Origin: a bacterium
GTDB lineage: Archaea; Nanoarchaeota; Nanoarchaeia; Woesearchaeales; UBA10216
DNA length: 64,000 bases
Assembly (NCBI GenBank): GCA_024206195.1
Contig: JAAGZO010000262.1
Span: 18,238 to 82,237, forward strand
Direction: 5' to 3'
A program made the translations under genes and the position numbers. The notes under the pieces were generated by a model, which did no database searches, was not told the DNA's origin, and worked only from the letters and a program-made list of their open reading frames with translations. Of the stretch, positions 55,801 through 61,859 are shown in pieces; the stretch's first letter is position 1, and the number at the start of each line of letters is the position of its first letter.

Positions 55801-58800
55801 TATCCGCAGACAACACAGAATTCAAGAGCATTTACTATTGAGACAAATGTTACAGAGTACGCAGAATGTAGATACGCATTCTCAGATGTTGTATTCGATA
55901 ATATGGGTGATAAGATGACACTTATTGACCCAGTAAATAATGTACACCAAGCAACAGCCGTAGTTGCTTCAGACGGCAATTATGTTCTTTATTTTGCCTG
56001 TCAGGACCCAGCAGGAAATCAGAGACAAAACAGTACTGTATTTTCTGTTAACGCGACAGCTCCAGTGATCACTGCTTCGGGTCCTGACGGCATTATTTCT
56101 ACACCACAAAACCTTACAGTAACCACCTCAGGAGGTGCTTTCTGTAAATACGACAGAGTAGATGTGAACTATTCACAGATGACCAATAGCTTTAGTGATG
56201 ATGGAACAGAGCATACATCAGATGACTCTGCAAACTACACAGTAGGAATCAATGTTTACTATGTGAGATGTGGAGACGACAGTTCAGGATCAAATTCAAT
56301 GGATTCATCCGTAATGATAAGCTTTGATTATGATGTCATGGCTCCTGGAGGCACACTAAGCTTGAATGATAGTTATGTGAGAAATGGAGAATACATCAAG
56401 TTCCATTATTATGGTGTTGAACGCGGATTAAATGTTACGATTAGTTTAACAGAGATGCAAAAACTTGATACAACTGCAGGTGCAATATTCCTAAATGACT
56501 CCGGAATAAACGGAGATAACACAGAAGATGACCTGATATTCAGTTCAGAATATTATGTATCAACAGCAAATGCTGCCTCAGATGGTGTAAAAACAATCAT
56601 TGCTTATGTTAATGATTCTGCTGGAAACATATTCTATCCACATGTAAATGTAACGCTGGATAACACAGACCCAACTGCATCAATCAACATCATGGGAGTA
56701 GACACATCAGGAATTGTTAATGCAACATCAGAATTCACTGCATCAATATCAGTACCGCTCGCATTAACATTCAGCGATGCTGTTGGAATAAAGATGTGCA
56801 GATATGCTAATGAGGATTTATCATTCAATTTGTGGAGTGATTGCACAGAAATAAAGCCATGGATACTCTCGAGCGGTAATGGAAACAAGACTGTTCATTA
56901 TGAGGTTATGGATCTTGCAGGAAATATTTTGAGAACAAATGATACTATTATACTGAATGGAACAGGAACATCCTTTGAATTAGGTGTTCCAGAGACGCCA
57001 ACTGTTATTGATGATGGAGCATACACCAATACTGTTGATGGGCTCCATGCAAGATGGAATGTATCAGGTTCAGGACTAACATATGAATACAGAATTGGAT
57101 ATGAAGGTACATATCTTAATTCAAGCTGGCAGCCTGTTGATGACAATAGTGAGATAACTGCTTACAGGCTTGGATTGACAAATGGAACAAACTACACCTT
57201 TGAGGTTAGAGCAATCAATGGCGATGGAACAAGAGGAGGTGTTGGTTATTCAGACGGAATAGTGGTAGATATTACACCACCAAGAGAACCAATGGTTGAA
57301 AGCAGTCATTCAAGCAGTTGGTCATCAAGAAATACAGTATGGTTTAACTGGACTGCAAATGACACAATCTCAGGAATAAATGACTACTCCTTCCTACTAG
57401 ATTTGAATGCTTCAGGAATACCAGATAAAGTGCCTGAAGAAGAAACAGAGCACGAAATATTAACATTAGGAGCAAACAATGGAAACTATTCAATACTCAA
57501 ATTCAATGAAACAGGAAACGCATCTGCTGTGTTCATTGAAGTGAATGAAGACCTTGTAGAACAGGACGTGCTAAGAGTAACAGTCTATGCATCAGAAGAC
57601 AAATATGATACAACAGATGAAATTGGAATAAGGGTATACGCAATACAAGACATACCAACAACATTCAATGAAACAGGAAGCAATGTAACAACAATAACAA
57701 CTACATATAGAGACATATCCTATGTTGCAGATCTTGTGGATGCAGATGCTTACTCATATGATATTGTTGCTTCGACAAATGTCAGTGATAGATTCTTCAT
57801 TGTTGTTGCAGGAGTGACTGAGGATAATAATAATTACTATGATCTGAAGATTGCAGCAGCAGACACTAGTATTGATAATACAACTCAAGCTTACATCTGC
57901 AAAGAAAACGAGACTTCATGCACTAATATGACTGATGTCATGGATTATGCAGTCAAGGTTCAGCAGCGCGATTTGAAAGCAGACAATATGTGGGATACAT
58001 CATACCTTGTTGGAGATGGAACATTCCACTTCCATGTAAAAGCAAGGGATAATGCAGATAATTGGGGAGCAATAAGTAATTATACAATCCGTGTTGATGG
58101 CTCTGCTCCATCAATACCACAGATGACATTGAATTCTCAGTATGCAAACACCACATCTGTAAACTTCAACTGGAGCATATCAACTGATCCAGACTCAGGA
58201 GTAGACAATTATTATCTTGAGGTTGATAATGATACTGGTTTCACATCACCAGAGGTGTCTTCATGGAGAGGAAACGTAACCAACTCAACTGTTTCGCTAA
58301 CAACAGGCTACTTGTATTACGCAAGAGTCAGATCAAGAAACTATGCAGGTGTAAACTCAAGCTGGAGCACAACAGCAACAACAACTGTAGACACAACACC
58401 TCCAACAATCACATTCCTAAAACCAACAGACGGAAGCAGTGTAGTATCAGAAACAGTAACCTTGGTTGTAATGACAGATGAGTCAGCGATGTGCTCATTA
58501 CAGGTAGGAGCGGGTGTTTCAAGAAACTTCACATTTACAAATACAACATACCATGAAACAAGGGTTGCTCCTAGTTCAACAACACCAACAATTACAGTAC
58601 GTTGCATTGATGTTGTGTATAACCAGGCAACAAACTCTACAAGATTCACAATAAACACTGCGCTGCTGCCATCTGCAAGCATGATTACTGTGCCAAGCAA
58701 GAGCTCATATACTAATGAGATTGTGAGCATGAATGTGTTTATTAGAACCTCTGGCGGCACGGGAATAGGAGATATTCCAAGCTCAGAGTTTGACTTAAGA

Positions 58801-59394
58801 CTGGACGGCTTGAGCAAGGGAGTATCTGTTGCTGACAATGGACGAGGAAACTACACAATAACCTTTGTAGCACCAGAACAAAATGGAAGCTATTCAATGG
58901 TTCTAAGTTCAATGGGCATTAGCAGCACTGCATCAACACTCGATGTAAACAACATTGTGTTTACAGTGCAATACCTGAATCCTGGTCTTAGTGCAACAAG
59001 GAACAGCAAGATGATATACCATGTTGCTGATTTGTACAGTGTAGGGCTTGCATCTGACAGTTCTGATTCAGATAGTGCAGGCACAAGTTCACAGCTGGAT
59101 ATGATCTCTGATGCAAATGATGGCAGCATATTCATCTTTGTAAGCAAGCCAAACAATGATGCTGAGCGCTTAGAAGAGATGCTGCAAAACAAGGATTTCA
59201 TAGAAGCGCTAAGCCCAAGCTTTGGCTACAATATGAAGAAGGATATTTATATTGTATATACTCAACTAGCCTTTGAGGACATATCTTTATCAGGAATTGA
59301 AAGACTTAGTCCAGGCCAGTATAAGCTTTTGCTGGATAACAAGGGCTTTGATGTATCAACTAATATGACTGAAGTGGAGGTCAGCACGCAGTGA
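46777..59394 (+). CDS. Second giant surface protein (two propellers, LamG with dockerin-like insert, shared C-terminus), about 4,205 aa
   Basis: The frame could start at TTG 46708, but TTG 46777 has a strong ribosome site and gives a sensible N-terminus: 24 basic/polar residues, a hydrophobic helix at about 26-44 ending VAA, then the exported chain. Numbering from 46777: cysteine cap (45-147), seven-bladed propeller A (148-548), an Ig-like domain split by a discoidin-like insert (about 550-812), Ig (813-903), cysteine cap (904-1008), propeller B (1009-1407), LamG (about 1450-1745) with dockerin-like loops at 1559-1608, a small beta-helix (about 1885-2030) and the long Ig/FN3-like C-terminus shared with the first giant protein. 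No C-terminal anchor is visible. The stop overlaps the next pilin's GTG start by 4 bases. Likely an exported adhesin or stalk; no enzyme domain recognised. Confidence 0.92.
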   Translation: MKNEVKDREKISLASSNSGFYARHTAIALFLLFFLLVLAVFVAAKPILYSVSDDAETVSIGDNVTFSATWVDEGNTVKLLVSNDSEFSECNYTHTTGCMCSSPGETNNISSCSYEVQNNDGLLRWYAQLCDIQYDCTLSDGEDTVNWNLSFDGSDQGDRAYSVAVAGDGRIYVAGYGDDLVSDSSGPDWWIKKFTSNGTEDFDNWNKSFDGSSGNDYTESVAVDSTGNFYVVGHGDDLVSDSSGYDLWIKKFSSAGIEDVANWNKTLHNSMAGNSDSARSVVVDSDDNVYVAGYGWFLVSATSGPDWWIKKFTSNGTEDFDNWNKSFDGSSGSDYTQHVSLDGDGNVYVVGYGYDLISDSSQNDWWIKKFTSNGTENVVNWNKTFDVSNQDDRPESVVVDSEGYVYVVGHGYDLVSSSSDEDWWIKKFSSNGTEDVVNWNKTFDASDYENSMYSVAVDLDDNVYVAGYGSSVFSTTSGYDWWVKKFSSNGTEDTANWNKTFSSQGSYDSDYAYSFALGGDGTVYVVGSAQDVVSDSSSSDWWIKKFTPYMTGNFTVNSAPVMQTTRIYSSTNETTDDLLGYCNATDTDADNLAYYYEWYMYDVLNQSGEYGNTAIICYQETANVSTACGGVDKGNYSWQGSGWVSPNNMNDGDWNTGSGTYAESFSNYMFINYTKPTGALNSSRWKIKNEDDSDDINGNYTIPGSCWNYDATKLLFRLFKNHGDTPSSSIYLQCNNGSWNTITELYGSSNTFYEESMWWNISGGVSQGVEQQASSILSGFLDVGQNWTLSCKATDSTSNSSWMNSTTVVIHDLLVPMIDYSFPTPDDASSVFRDFLLVNISFTEANNHTAIITLDGTNYTPSMGEDYFYYQFSLSDDNYSFSAWINDSVGYENYTETRNITLDAAVPILLTVSDNADIIGSGVQVSFNTMWYDPDDTVKLLIANNSEFTDCNYAVTTGCMCSSTGETDNSSSCSYTSQVTDGTVKWYAQVCDDQNFCSVIDGEDTLNWNKTIDGTGNHDSAYSVAFDGDGNIFVAGAGSNFFGSSNEDLWLKKFSLNGTEDAINWNKTIDGGSGSEDYLSSVAVDGDGNVYVAGYGRYLIGGSYSYDWWLKKFTSNGTEDIDGWNKSFDGSGYDQAWSVAVDADGNVYVAGYGEDLVGGSSDEDWWLKKFTSNGTEDVDNWNKMFDDGYDNFNSAYSVAVDADGNVFVVGSGIFLVGGSPSRDWWLKKYTSNGTEDTDNWNKTFDGSGDSDYAYSVAFDIDDNVYVVGTGINLVSDSSGSDWWLKKFSSNGSEDVTNWNKTFDGGGWGYAYSVAVDSDGIVYVAGIGLDIVSDSSDADWWLKKFSSNGTEDVDNWNKTFDGSGYHDYARSVAVDDAGNVFVVGYGRYLYSDSSWDDWLLKKFTNYLYGNFTVDVTAPTINFTAPTESNGTLLSRDWAYVNVSVSDASDVSAFIDWNRSLVGWWNFENVLSNGTIYDNSSYGHNGLMLNFSSNTTVSGVRGQVLEFDGVDDYINVSPTDSLNITSGEITVEGWFNFDRLNYENPLVTGGYGIGYDSSYSLDFNRDGITDSADVDILLVCYNQPTQKPYPRADVNGGDVINWVDNAILLPSVGKVGASWYVSILNKSNYCLSNITENLSLTFGLIKSGNTDNVTAVSSKLFTLSDANKWFHFAAVANGSHFLIYIDGELDGNATGKGNFTIESGALTIGGERIRYYFNGSIDEVKIWSRALTQEEINASYNTGLYKLQRNFTGLLDASYDFTAHAIDIAGNVNSTETRSVILDTVTPVTSDDSDEYYWANWSTQPVNITLTVSDSNANRTHWCVYNVGGTACTPDSMNFGSTSVVNVTCPANSACQRMIRYYSIDDASNQESTLSSNPIYIGTNAVIDNTNATNSNISDYAYIVNSQLHNSSVSSCLVSGSTINYSRLNHSMTSQYNCSIINSVVLDSGLTSATVINSFVDPTIIVDSFISYSNVTNSSVYHSRVENSTLCPSGCYLFEAIVRNNVLLSGLLRFNGSDYYGPYSIDNICAGYPPVPEGSLVAIPSVVRNNISVSFMYKGSDVGFTVSIPEEELQQKLDINATSSLILNDNGISGDQTAGDAFYTGVYTILANNTYADGNKTIIASVDDNVGNNWTVMTNVTLDNTRPSASITINQGAQSTNSQIVTLYLAFNDSNGINTCRYRNDELAWTTWESCTTERSWTLSVGNGNKLVSYEVIDTAGNTNLTNATVDLSTSWAVNILTPASNSVIRNNVTIDVTTPDGTGHVEFRFYNGSEYTGVNDSDSEDGFGMLWQTRNYASMSYNLTAIAYDLSGTQYANSTKTDISIDNEVPVLSAALPNSFQTSLTFYTQVTTNEETSCRYSFNDTGYEDMGNSLSEETDNLHRALASVASDGEYSIFFVCRDLAGNNGNESTNFTVDTTPPSLNITSPAPGSLVSGIVTINWTGNESVESYISIDGDTYIQTTTGDSHTWNTSAYLDGTHTLRIRANDSFGNTGYSGQINVEVSNAPGVIVIIQPTETIVDGNTTIEIIAPDYTQYVIFNISNSTGNYSLDGLPGFTTDSNGSNGWNQVWVTDNFADGYYNITIYAYDESSTLLDSKQQQFNVDNNAPAAPILTSLPALSTAVVLNWSYSDADTAYYNVYRSLEAGFGINPGTLLKNVSTNATTDLVVDGTYYYKITAVDEAGLESAASNEESTTISTVSIFGVLTANDTDVRDNETIKFLFTSPTLALNVSISASEMQKLDSAGTYLLLNDSGMNGDDAASDGIYSIEYTVDANNNVADGIKTIIGLANNTETIFESHVNITLDNTNPNASIEINSGDAVAESNIVMLSLAFNDSGSGIKECRYNNEGNLWTTWESCVSERAWTLLNVLGTRTVYYQIKDNAGNIEELNDSIILSVSTTATIVTILSPLSNSQVSGNTTIVVDAPDSATTVEFRIYNGSAHYKLNGSGIGGTNDTDASNGFSATWNTAMFNEGPYNISASAYDVSGVYLVNDTETNITTDNIVPSFTVYPQTTQNSRAFTIETNVTEYAECRYAFSDVVFDNMGDKMTLIDPVNNVHQATAVVASDGNYVLYFACQDPAGNQRQNSTVFSVNATAPVITASGPDGIISTPQNLTVTTSGGAFCKYDRVDVNYSQMTNSFSDDGTEHTSDDSANYTVGINVYYVRCGDDSSGSNSMDSSVMISFDYDVMAPGGTLSLNDSYVRNGEYIKFHYYGVERGLNVTISLTEMQKLDTTAGAIFLNDSGINGDNTEDDLIFSSEYYVSTANAASDGVKTIIAYVNDSAGNIFYPHVNVTLDNTDPTASINIMGVDTSGIVNATSEFTASISVPLALTFSDAVGIKMCRYANEDLSFNLWSDCTEIKPWILSSGNGNKTVHYEVMDLAGNILRTNDTIILNGTGTSFELGVPETPTVIDDGAYTNTVDGLHARWNVSGSGLTYEYRIGYEGTYLNSSWQPVDDNSEITAYRLGLTNGTNYTFEVRAINGDGTRGGVGYSDGIVVDITPPREPMVESSHSSSWSSRNTVWFNWTANDTISGINDYSFLLDLNASGIPDKVPEEETEHEILTLGANNGNYSILKFNETGNASAVFIEVNEDLVEQDVLRVTVYASEDKYDTTDEIGIRVYAIQDIPTTFNETGSNVTTITTTYRDISYVADLVDADAYSYDIVASTNVSDRFFIVVAGVTEDNNNYYDLKIAAADTSIDNTTQAYICKENETSCTNMTDVMDYAVKVQQRDLKADNMWDTSYLVGDGTFHFHVKARDNADNWGAISNYTIRVDGSAPSIPQMTLNSQYANTTSVNFNWSISTDPDSGVDNYYLEVDNDTGFTSPEVSSWRGNVTNSTVSLTTGYLYYARVRSRNYAGVNSSWSTTATTTVDTTPPTITFLKPTDGSSVVSETVTLVVMTDESAMCSLQVGAGVSRNFTFTNTTYHETRVAPSSTTPTITVRCIDVVYNQATNSTRFTINTALLPSASMITVPSKSSYTNEIVSMNVFIRTSGGTGIGDIPSSEFDLRLDGLSKGVSVADNGRGNYTITFVAPEQNGSYSMVLSSMGISSTASTLDVNNIVFTVQYLNPGLSATRNSKMIYHVADLYSVGLASDSSDSDSAGTSSQLDMISDANDGSIFIFVSKPNNDAERLEEMLQNKDFIEALSPSFGYNMKKDIYIVYTQLAFEDISLSGIERLSPGQYKLLLDNKGFDVSTNMTEVEVSTQ
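46909..47217 (+). other. Cysteine-containing cap domain, second copy
   Basis: Begins KPILYSVSDDAETV right after the signal anchor and has the pattern TTGCMC, SSCSY, YAQLCD and YDCTLSDGEDT. It is the counterpart of 19789-20103. Its place at the mature N-terminus means the exposed tip or base of this protein begins with a cap plus propeller cassette. Confidence 0.7.
47218..48420 (+). repeat. Seven-bladed beta-propeller A of the second giant protein
   Basis: Seven repeats of about 57 residues with VAVDxxGNVYVVGYG and DWWIKKFxSNGTEDxxNW motifs. The variant WIKKF dominates here, whereas WLKKF dominates in the other two propellers, suggesting separate homogenisation of each propeller. G/T-rich DNA with T-ending codons. 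Confidence 0.85.
48601..49068 (+). other. Carbohydrate-binding-like (discoidin-like) domain inserted in an Ig-like domain
   Basis: The Ig-like domain begins DLLGYCNATDTDADNLAYYYEWY and ends GVEQQASSILSGFLDVGQNW followed by TLSCKATD. Between these halves are about 155 residues with the words WVSPNNMNDGDWNTGSGTY, FINYTKP, RWKIKN and SIYLQCNNGSW, which recall the F5/8 (discoidin) or CBM-like jelly-roll pattern in which an N-D-G-D-W turn is followed by alternating strands. The assignment is by eye only. Confidence 0.45.
49486..49800 (+). other. Cysteine-containing cap domain, third copy
   Basis: Begins AAVPILLTVSDNADI and keeps the cysteines of the other two copies (TTGCMC, SSCSY, YAQVCDD, FCSVIDGEDT). 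It is closer to the copy in the first giant protein (19789-20103) than to the copy at 46909, and like that copy it follows an Ig-like domain. Confidence 0.7.
49801..50998 (+). repeat. Seven-bladed beta-propeller B of the second giant protein
   Basis: Seven repeats again, ending KKFTNYLYGNFTVDVTAP, the same exit as the propeller in the first giant protein. Blades 2-4 share LVGGSS instead of LVSDSS, showing local homogenisation within the propeller. Confidence 0.85.
51130..52010 (+). other. LamG-like domain of the second giant protein
   Basis: Opens FIDWNRSLVGWWNFENV and closes DEVKIWSRALTQEEINAS near 51937. This is the only LamG domain in this protein and it is longer than the usual form because of the dockerin-like insert at 51451-51600 and flanking residues. 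Confidence 0.8.
51451..51600 (+). other. Dockerin type I-like calcium-binding pair inserted in the LamG domain
   Basis: Residues 1559-1608 read LDFNRDGITDSADVDILLVC then, after a short linker, RADVNGGDVINWVDNAILL. This is the two-loop dockerin layout: D-x-N-x-D-G-x-x-x-x-x-D followed by a hydrophobic helix, twice. The second loop is degenerate, with G-D in place of D-G. Type I dockerins bind cohesins in bacterial cellulosomes and also occur in archaea. Here it sits within a LamG fold rather than at a terminus. Confidence 0.7.
52125..59394 (+). repeat. Shared C-terminal region, copy 2 of the large duplication
   Basis: Same module order as 38340-45645: HWCVYNVG...ACTPDS, small asparagine-rich beta-helix (52420-52860), three LQKLD/CRYxNE modules (52875-53470, 54880-55460, 56340-56960), FN3-like domains and the terminal SKPNNDAERLEEML segment. 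Copy 2 is about 35 bases shorter overall. It is followed by a second copy of the four-cysteine pilin, so the duplicated unit includes that gene. Confidence 0.85.
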
Positions 59395-59849
59395 TGCGAA
59401 ATAAAAGAGGTGTATCGCAGTGGATCTCGTGGGTTCTACTCATGGGACTAGCAATAGCTCTGGGAACAGGCTTTTATTACTGGATGCAGAACTATACTGA
59501 AGAAACCACTCAGGATACCATTTTGAGGGCAGATTATGCCATATTATGTGAGGATGCAGGCATAAGTATAACAGATGTATGCCAGAATCCGCAAACTTTA
59601 AATATGAACCTCACCAATAGTAATAATCTGAAGGTAAAAGGATTCGTATTCAGGCTATTTGACATATATAATATGCCACAAACTGTGGAAAAGAACGAAA
59701 CAATAGACCCACAGGAGACAAAAAACGTAGTTATCGTGAAGCAGGGAGTAACTAAGCAGATGGAGCTTATACCTGTGATATACAGTGGCAAGAATAGGCT
59801 GATATGCACAAACAGGAAGACGACTATGACAGACATAGCGTTTTGCTAA
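59391..59849 (+). CDS. Type IV pilin-like protein with four cysteines, copy 2, 152 aa
   Basis: GTG 59391 overlaps the giant gene's TGA by 4 bases and is preceded at 9 bases by GGAGGT. ATG 59394 is an in-frame alternative one codon later. With the GTG start the protein aligns without gaps to the first copy (46147-46605). It has class III signal MRNKRG/VSQWISW, hydrophobic helix to about residue 30 and cysteines 53, 64, 139 and 152. Differences cluster near the processed N-terminal spacer and the last ten residues. Likely a pilus subunit or membrane tether cooperating with the second giant protein; the partner role is inference from position. Confidence 0.87.
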   Translation: MMRNKRGVSQWISWVLLMGLAIALGTGFYYWMQNYTEETTQDTILRADYAILCEDAGISITDVCQNPQTLNMNLTNSNNLKVKGFVFRLFDIYNMPQTVEKNETIDPQETKNVVIVKQGVTKQMELIPVIYSGKNRLICTNRKTTMTDIAFC

Positions 59850-59861
59850 AAGAGGTAATAA

Positions 59862-60170
59862 ATGAACAAGAAAGATGAATTGGCTGTTTTGATAGAGCTA
59901 GAGCGATCGAAGTTGAATAGAGAAAAATCAGTTCTCGTTCTTGACAAGGCTCTGCTTTTATACTTTTCATTTATTTTTATAGGGATTCTAGGTTTTATAA
60001 ACAAATTCATAGGTACAGATATTCTTAATCTGCTTGTGCTGATGAGTTTCGGAGTGCTTTTAATAGGTATTGCTCCATATTTAGTAACTATGCACAAAGA
60101 GGATAAGAGAATGGAATCACTATTAAACTCAATAAAAAGTCCTAAAAATAGAGGTGGTAAGGATGCATAA
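59862..60170 (+). CDS. Small two-helix membrane protein, 102 aa
   Basis: ATG start with AGAGGT 5 bases upstream, 12 bases after the pilin stop. About 29 mostly charged residues (KKDELAVLIELERSKLNREK, probably helical) precede hydrophobic helices at about 30-49 and 54-76. A basic tail (KEDKRMESLLNSIKSPKNRGGK) follows. The charge pattern would put both termini in the cytoplasm. The family is not recognised. Its place among pilins and ahead of the ATPase suggests an accessory membrane part of the pilus machine. It overlaps the next gene's start by 8 bases. Confidence 0.72.
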   Translation: MNKKDELAVLIELERSKLNREKSVLVLDKALLLYFSFIFIGILGFINKFIGTDILNLLVLMSFGVLLIGIAPYLVTMHKEDKRMESLLNSIKSPKNRGGKDA

Positions 60171-60696
60171 TAAATTGATTACAAGCAAGAGAGGAGTTTC
60201 TCCCTTAATTGCTACTGTCCTTTTGATAGCTTTCGCAGTCGCTCTTGGCGCTGTTGTTATGAGCTGGGGTCAGCAATGGGTTTCAGAAACACAAGAGGAT
60301 GTTAAACAGGACTCTCTTGAAAAGATGAAATGCACCATGGACTTGAGTATGAAGATCATTGATATTGGAAATGTTCCGCAGATATGCTACGGAGGTTCAG
60401 GAGATGATGGGTATCTTGATTTCATGGTTAAAAATGATGGAAAAGCAATCATAAAAGAGCTTGAAGTTGTTGTTATCGGAGCAACTGACATCTACACCAA
60501 TGATTCATTGAATGGAACCGTAATAGACATTGGACGTGCAAGGCGTGAAAACATTACGTATTCCTACAGTGATTTTGGATCTATGAAGCAGGTCATTATA
60601 ACACCAAGGATAGAGGTTGGAAACAGAATGGTATCCTGCTCAGACGGATCTATTGAGAAAGATAATACCGAGATATCAAACTGCTCATCAATATGA
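60163..60696 (+). CDS. Archaeal type IV pilin / archaellin N-terminal-domain protein, 177 aa
   Basis: ATG 60163 is chosen over the in-frame GTG 60154 because GAGGTGG (60151-60157) is then 5 bases upstream; GTG 60154 would lie inside that site. Residues 8-38 read SKRG/VSPLIATVLLIAF and on to VVMSWGQQW, the classic archaeal class III signal with the VSPLIATVLLIAF motif known from archaeal pilins and archaellin-like proteins. Cysteines at 57, 75, 159 and 174 are in the same relative order as in the two 152-aa pilins, so the same fold is likely. Probable pilus subunit. The stop overlaps the next start (ATGA). Confidence 0.88.
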   Translation: MHNKLITSKRGVSPLIATVLLIAFAVALGAVVMSWGQQWVSETQEDVKQDSLEKMKCTMDLSMKIIDIGNVPQICYGGSGDDGYLDFMVKNDGKAIIKELEVVVIGATDIYTNDSLNGTVIDIGRARRENITYSYSDFGSMKQVIITPRIEVGNRMVSCSDGSIEKDNTEISNCSSI

Positions 60697-61127
60697 AGAT
60701 GAAAGCACAAGCAGGGAAAAAGATTATCATGATTTTTTTCCTGATAGTCGCATTATCCATTGCATGCTACATAGGAGTTAAGTCAGCTGGCACATACAAT
60801 GACACAAAAAATTACTCGGTTAGCCACCTTAAATCAAGCGTGGAATGCGTTGGATATATTTTCAAGTTAAGCGGCATAGAATATGATGATGGTTCACTAT
60901 CATTTACACTGGAGAACCAGCCGCACAGCAGTCATACACTGAATGCATTGATAATAAATGCAACCAACGTACAAAAAGTTGAACTTGGCAATTTTGTACC
61001 TAGCGCAAAGAAAAGTATTGTTGTTGAAGATATCCAAGTTGATGACACATTTACGGTTTATCATGACGGGTGCCCTGGATTCACAAAGCAGTGTAGCATA
61101 AGCACAGCAAATTGTGAGCATGAATAG
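60693..61127 (+). CDS. Membrane-anchored pilin-operon protein, 144 aa
   Basis: ATG overlaps the previous stop (ATGA) with no visible ribosome site, so translation is probably coupled. Residues 10-30 (KIIMIFFLIVALSIACYIGV) form an N-terminal membrane helix. Unlike its neighbours it lacks a clean class III cleavage motif: MKMKAQAGKK has charges after the possible cut. The extracytoplasmic part has cysteines at 52, 127, 134 and 141. It may be a diverged minor pilin or an anchor protein. No family recognised. Confidence 0.72.
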   Translation: MKMKAQAGKKIIMIFFLIVALSIACYIGVKSAGTYNDTKNYSVSHLKSSVECVGYIFKLSGIEYDDGSLSFTLENQPHSSHTLNALIINATNVQKVELGNFVPSAKKSIVVEDIQVDDTFTVYHDGCPGFTKQCSISTANCEHE

Positions 61128-61145
61128 GGAAAGTGATGTTAGCAA

Positions 61146-61859
61146 ATGAGAAAGGGGAAGCGTGGACAGATATGGATTTCAGCAGTTCTTTATGTTCTTA
61201 TAGCAGTAGTAGTGCTTGTATTAGTGTTAGAGGCAGGACTACCAATGATTAATGGAATAAGAGATAAGAGTGCATTTAATCGGGCCAGAGACATAATGAC
61301 AGATCTGGATCATCAAGTGCAGGACATTGCAGGAGAGGGACAGGGATCAAAGCGTGTGCTGCCAATTGAGATAAGCAAGGGCGAACTCAGTGTTGAGAAC
61401 GAAAAGCTAAGATGGAAAATGGAAACAGAATCAAAGATTATTGACCCTGGATCGCGAATTGACATGGGCAATATTGTTATTGCCGCAGATGTTGATGTTT
61501 CTGCATATGAGCGAGGCTCATTTTACATAATTCAAAATTCCAGGATTCTTGTAAACATAAGCAAGGTAGGTCTTGAATCAAACTGGAGCAGCATAGATAC
61601 TTCAACACTTATCAATTACATTAAATTCAAGGATTCAAACGCTATTACAAACGGAACATTCAATTTCATAGTTAATGAGAGCGTAAGCTCAATGACTGGA
61701 ACCGGATATACAGAGCTTGACGAGACTGGTGATGGGCTAACAACAGCATTAGTTATTGCTCATGTTAATTCAACAGATTTTGAATATGATTTAAAGCTTG
61801 AACTAGAAAGCAAGGCAGACTTCATAAAAGCAGGCATAGAGAATTTCAAGGTAAAATAA
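61146..61859 (+). CDS. Pilin-like protein with class III signal peptide, 237 aa
   Basis: ATG with weak GTGAT (61133-61137) 8 bases upstream. The N-terminus MRKGKRG/QIWISAVLYVLIAV continues into a hydrophobic helix to about residue 29, typical of archaeal prepilins. The remaining 205 residues have no cysteine and look like a beta-rich extracytoplasmic domain with several N-x-S/T sites (NIS, NWS, NGT, NES, NST). The gene directly touches the ATPase gene (stop 61857-61859, next ATG 61860). A larger minor pilin or pilus adhesin is the most likely role. Confidence 0.82.
   Translation: MRKGKRGQIWISAVLYVLIAVVVLVLVLEAGLPMINGIRDKSAFNRARDIMTDLDHQVQDIAGEGQGSKRVLPIEISKGELSVENEKLRWKMETESKIIDPGSRIDMGNIVIAADVDVSAYERGSFYIIQNSRILVNISKVGLESNWSSIDTSTLINYIKFKDSNAITNGTFNFIVNESVSSMTGTGYTELDETGDGLTTALVIAHVNSTDFEYDLKLELESKADFIKAGIENFKVK

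Noticed and set aside
60154..60156. GTG 60154 as the start of the archaeal pilin
   Set aside because: The GTG lies within the GAGGTGG ribosome site; ATG 60163 is correctly spaced and gives the usual signal peptide length.
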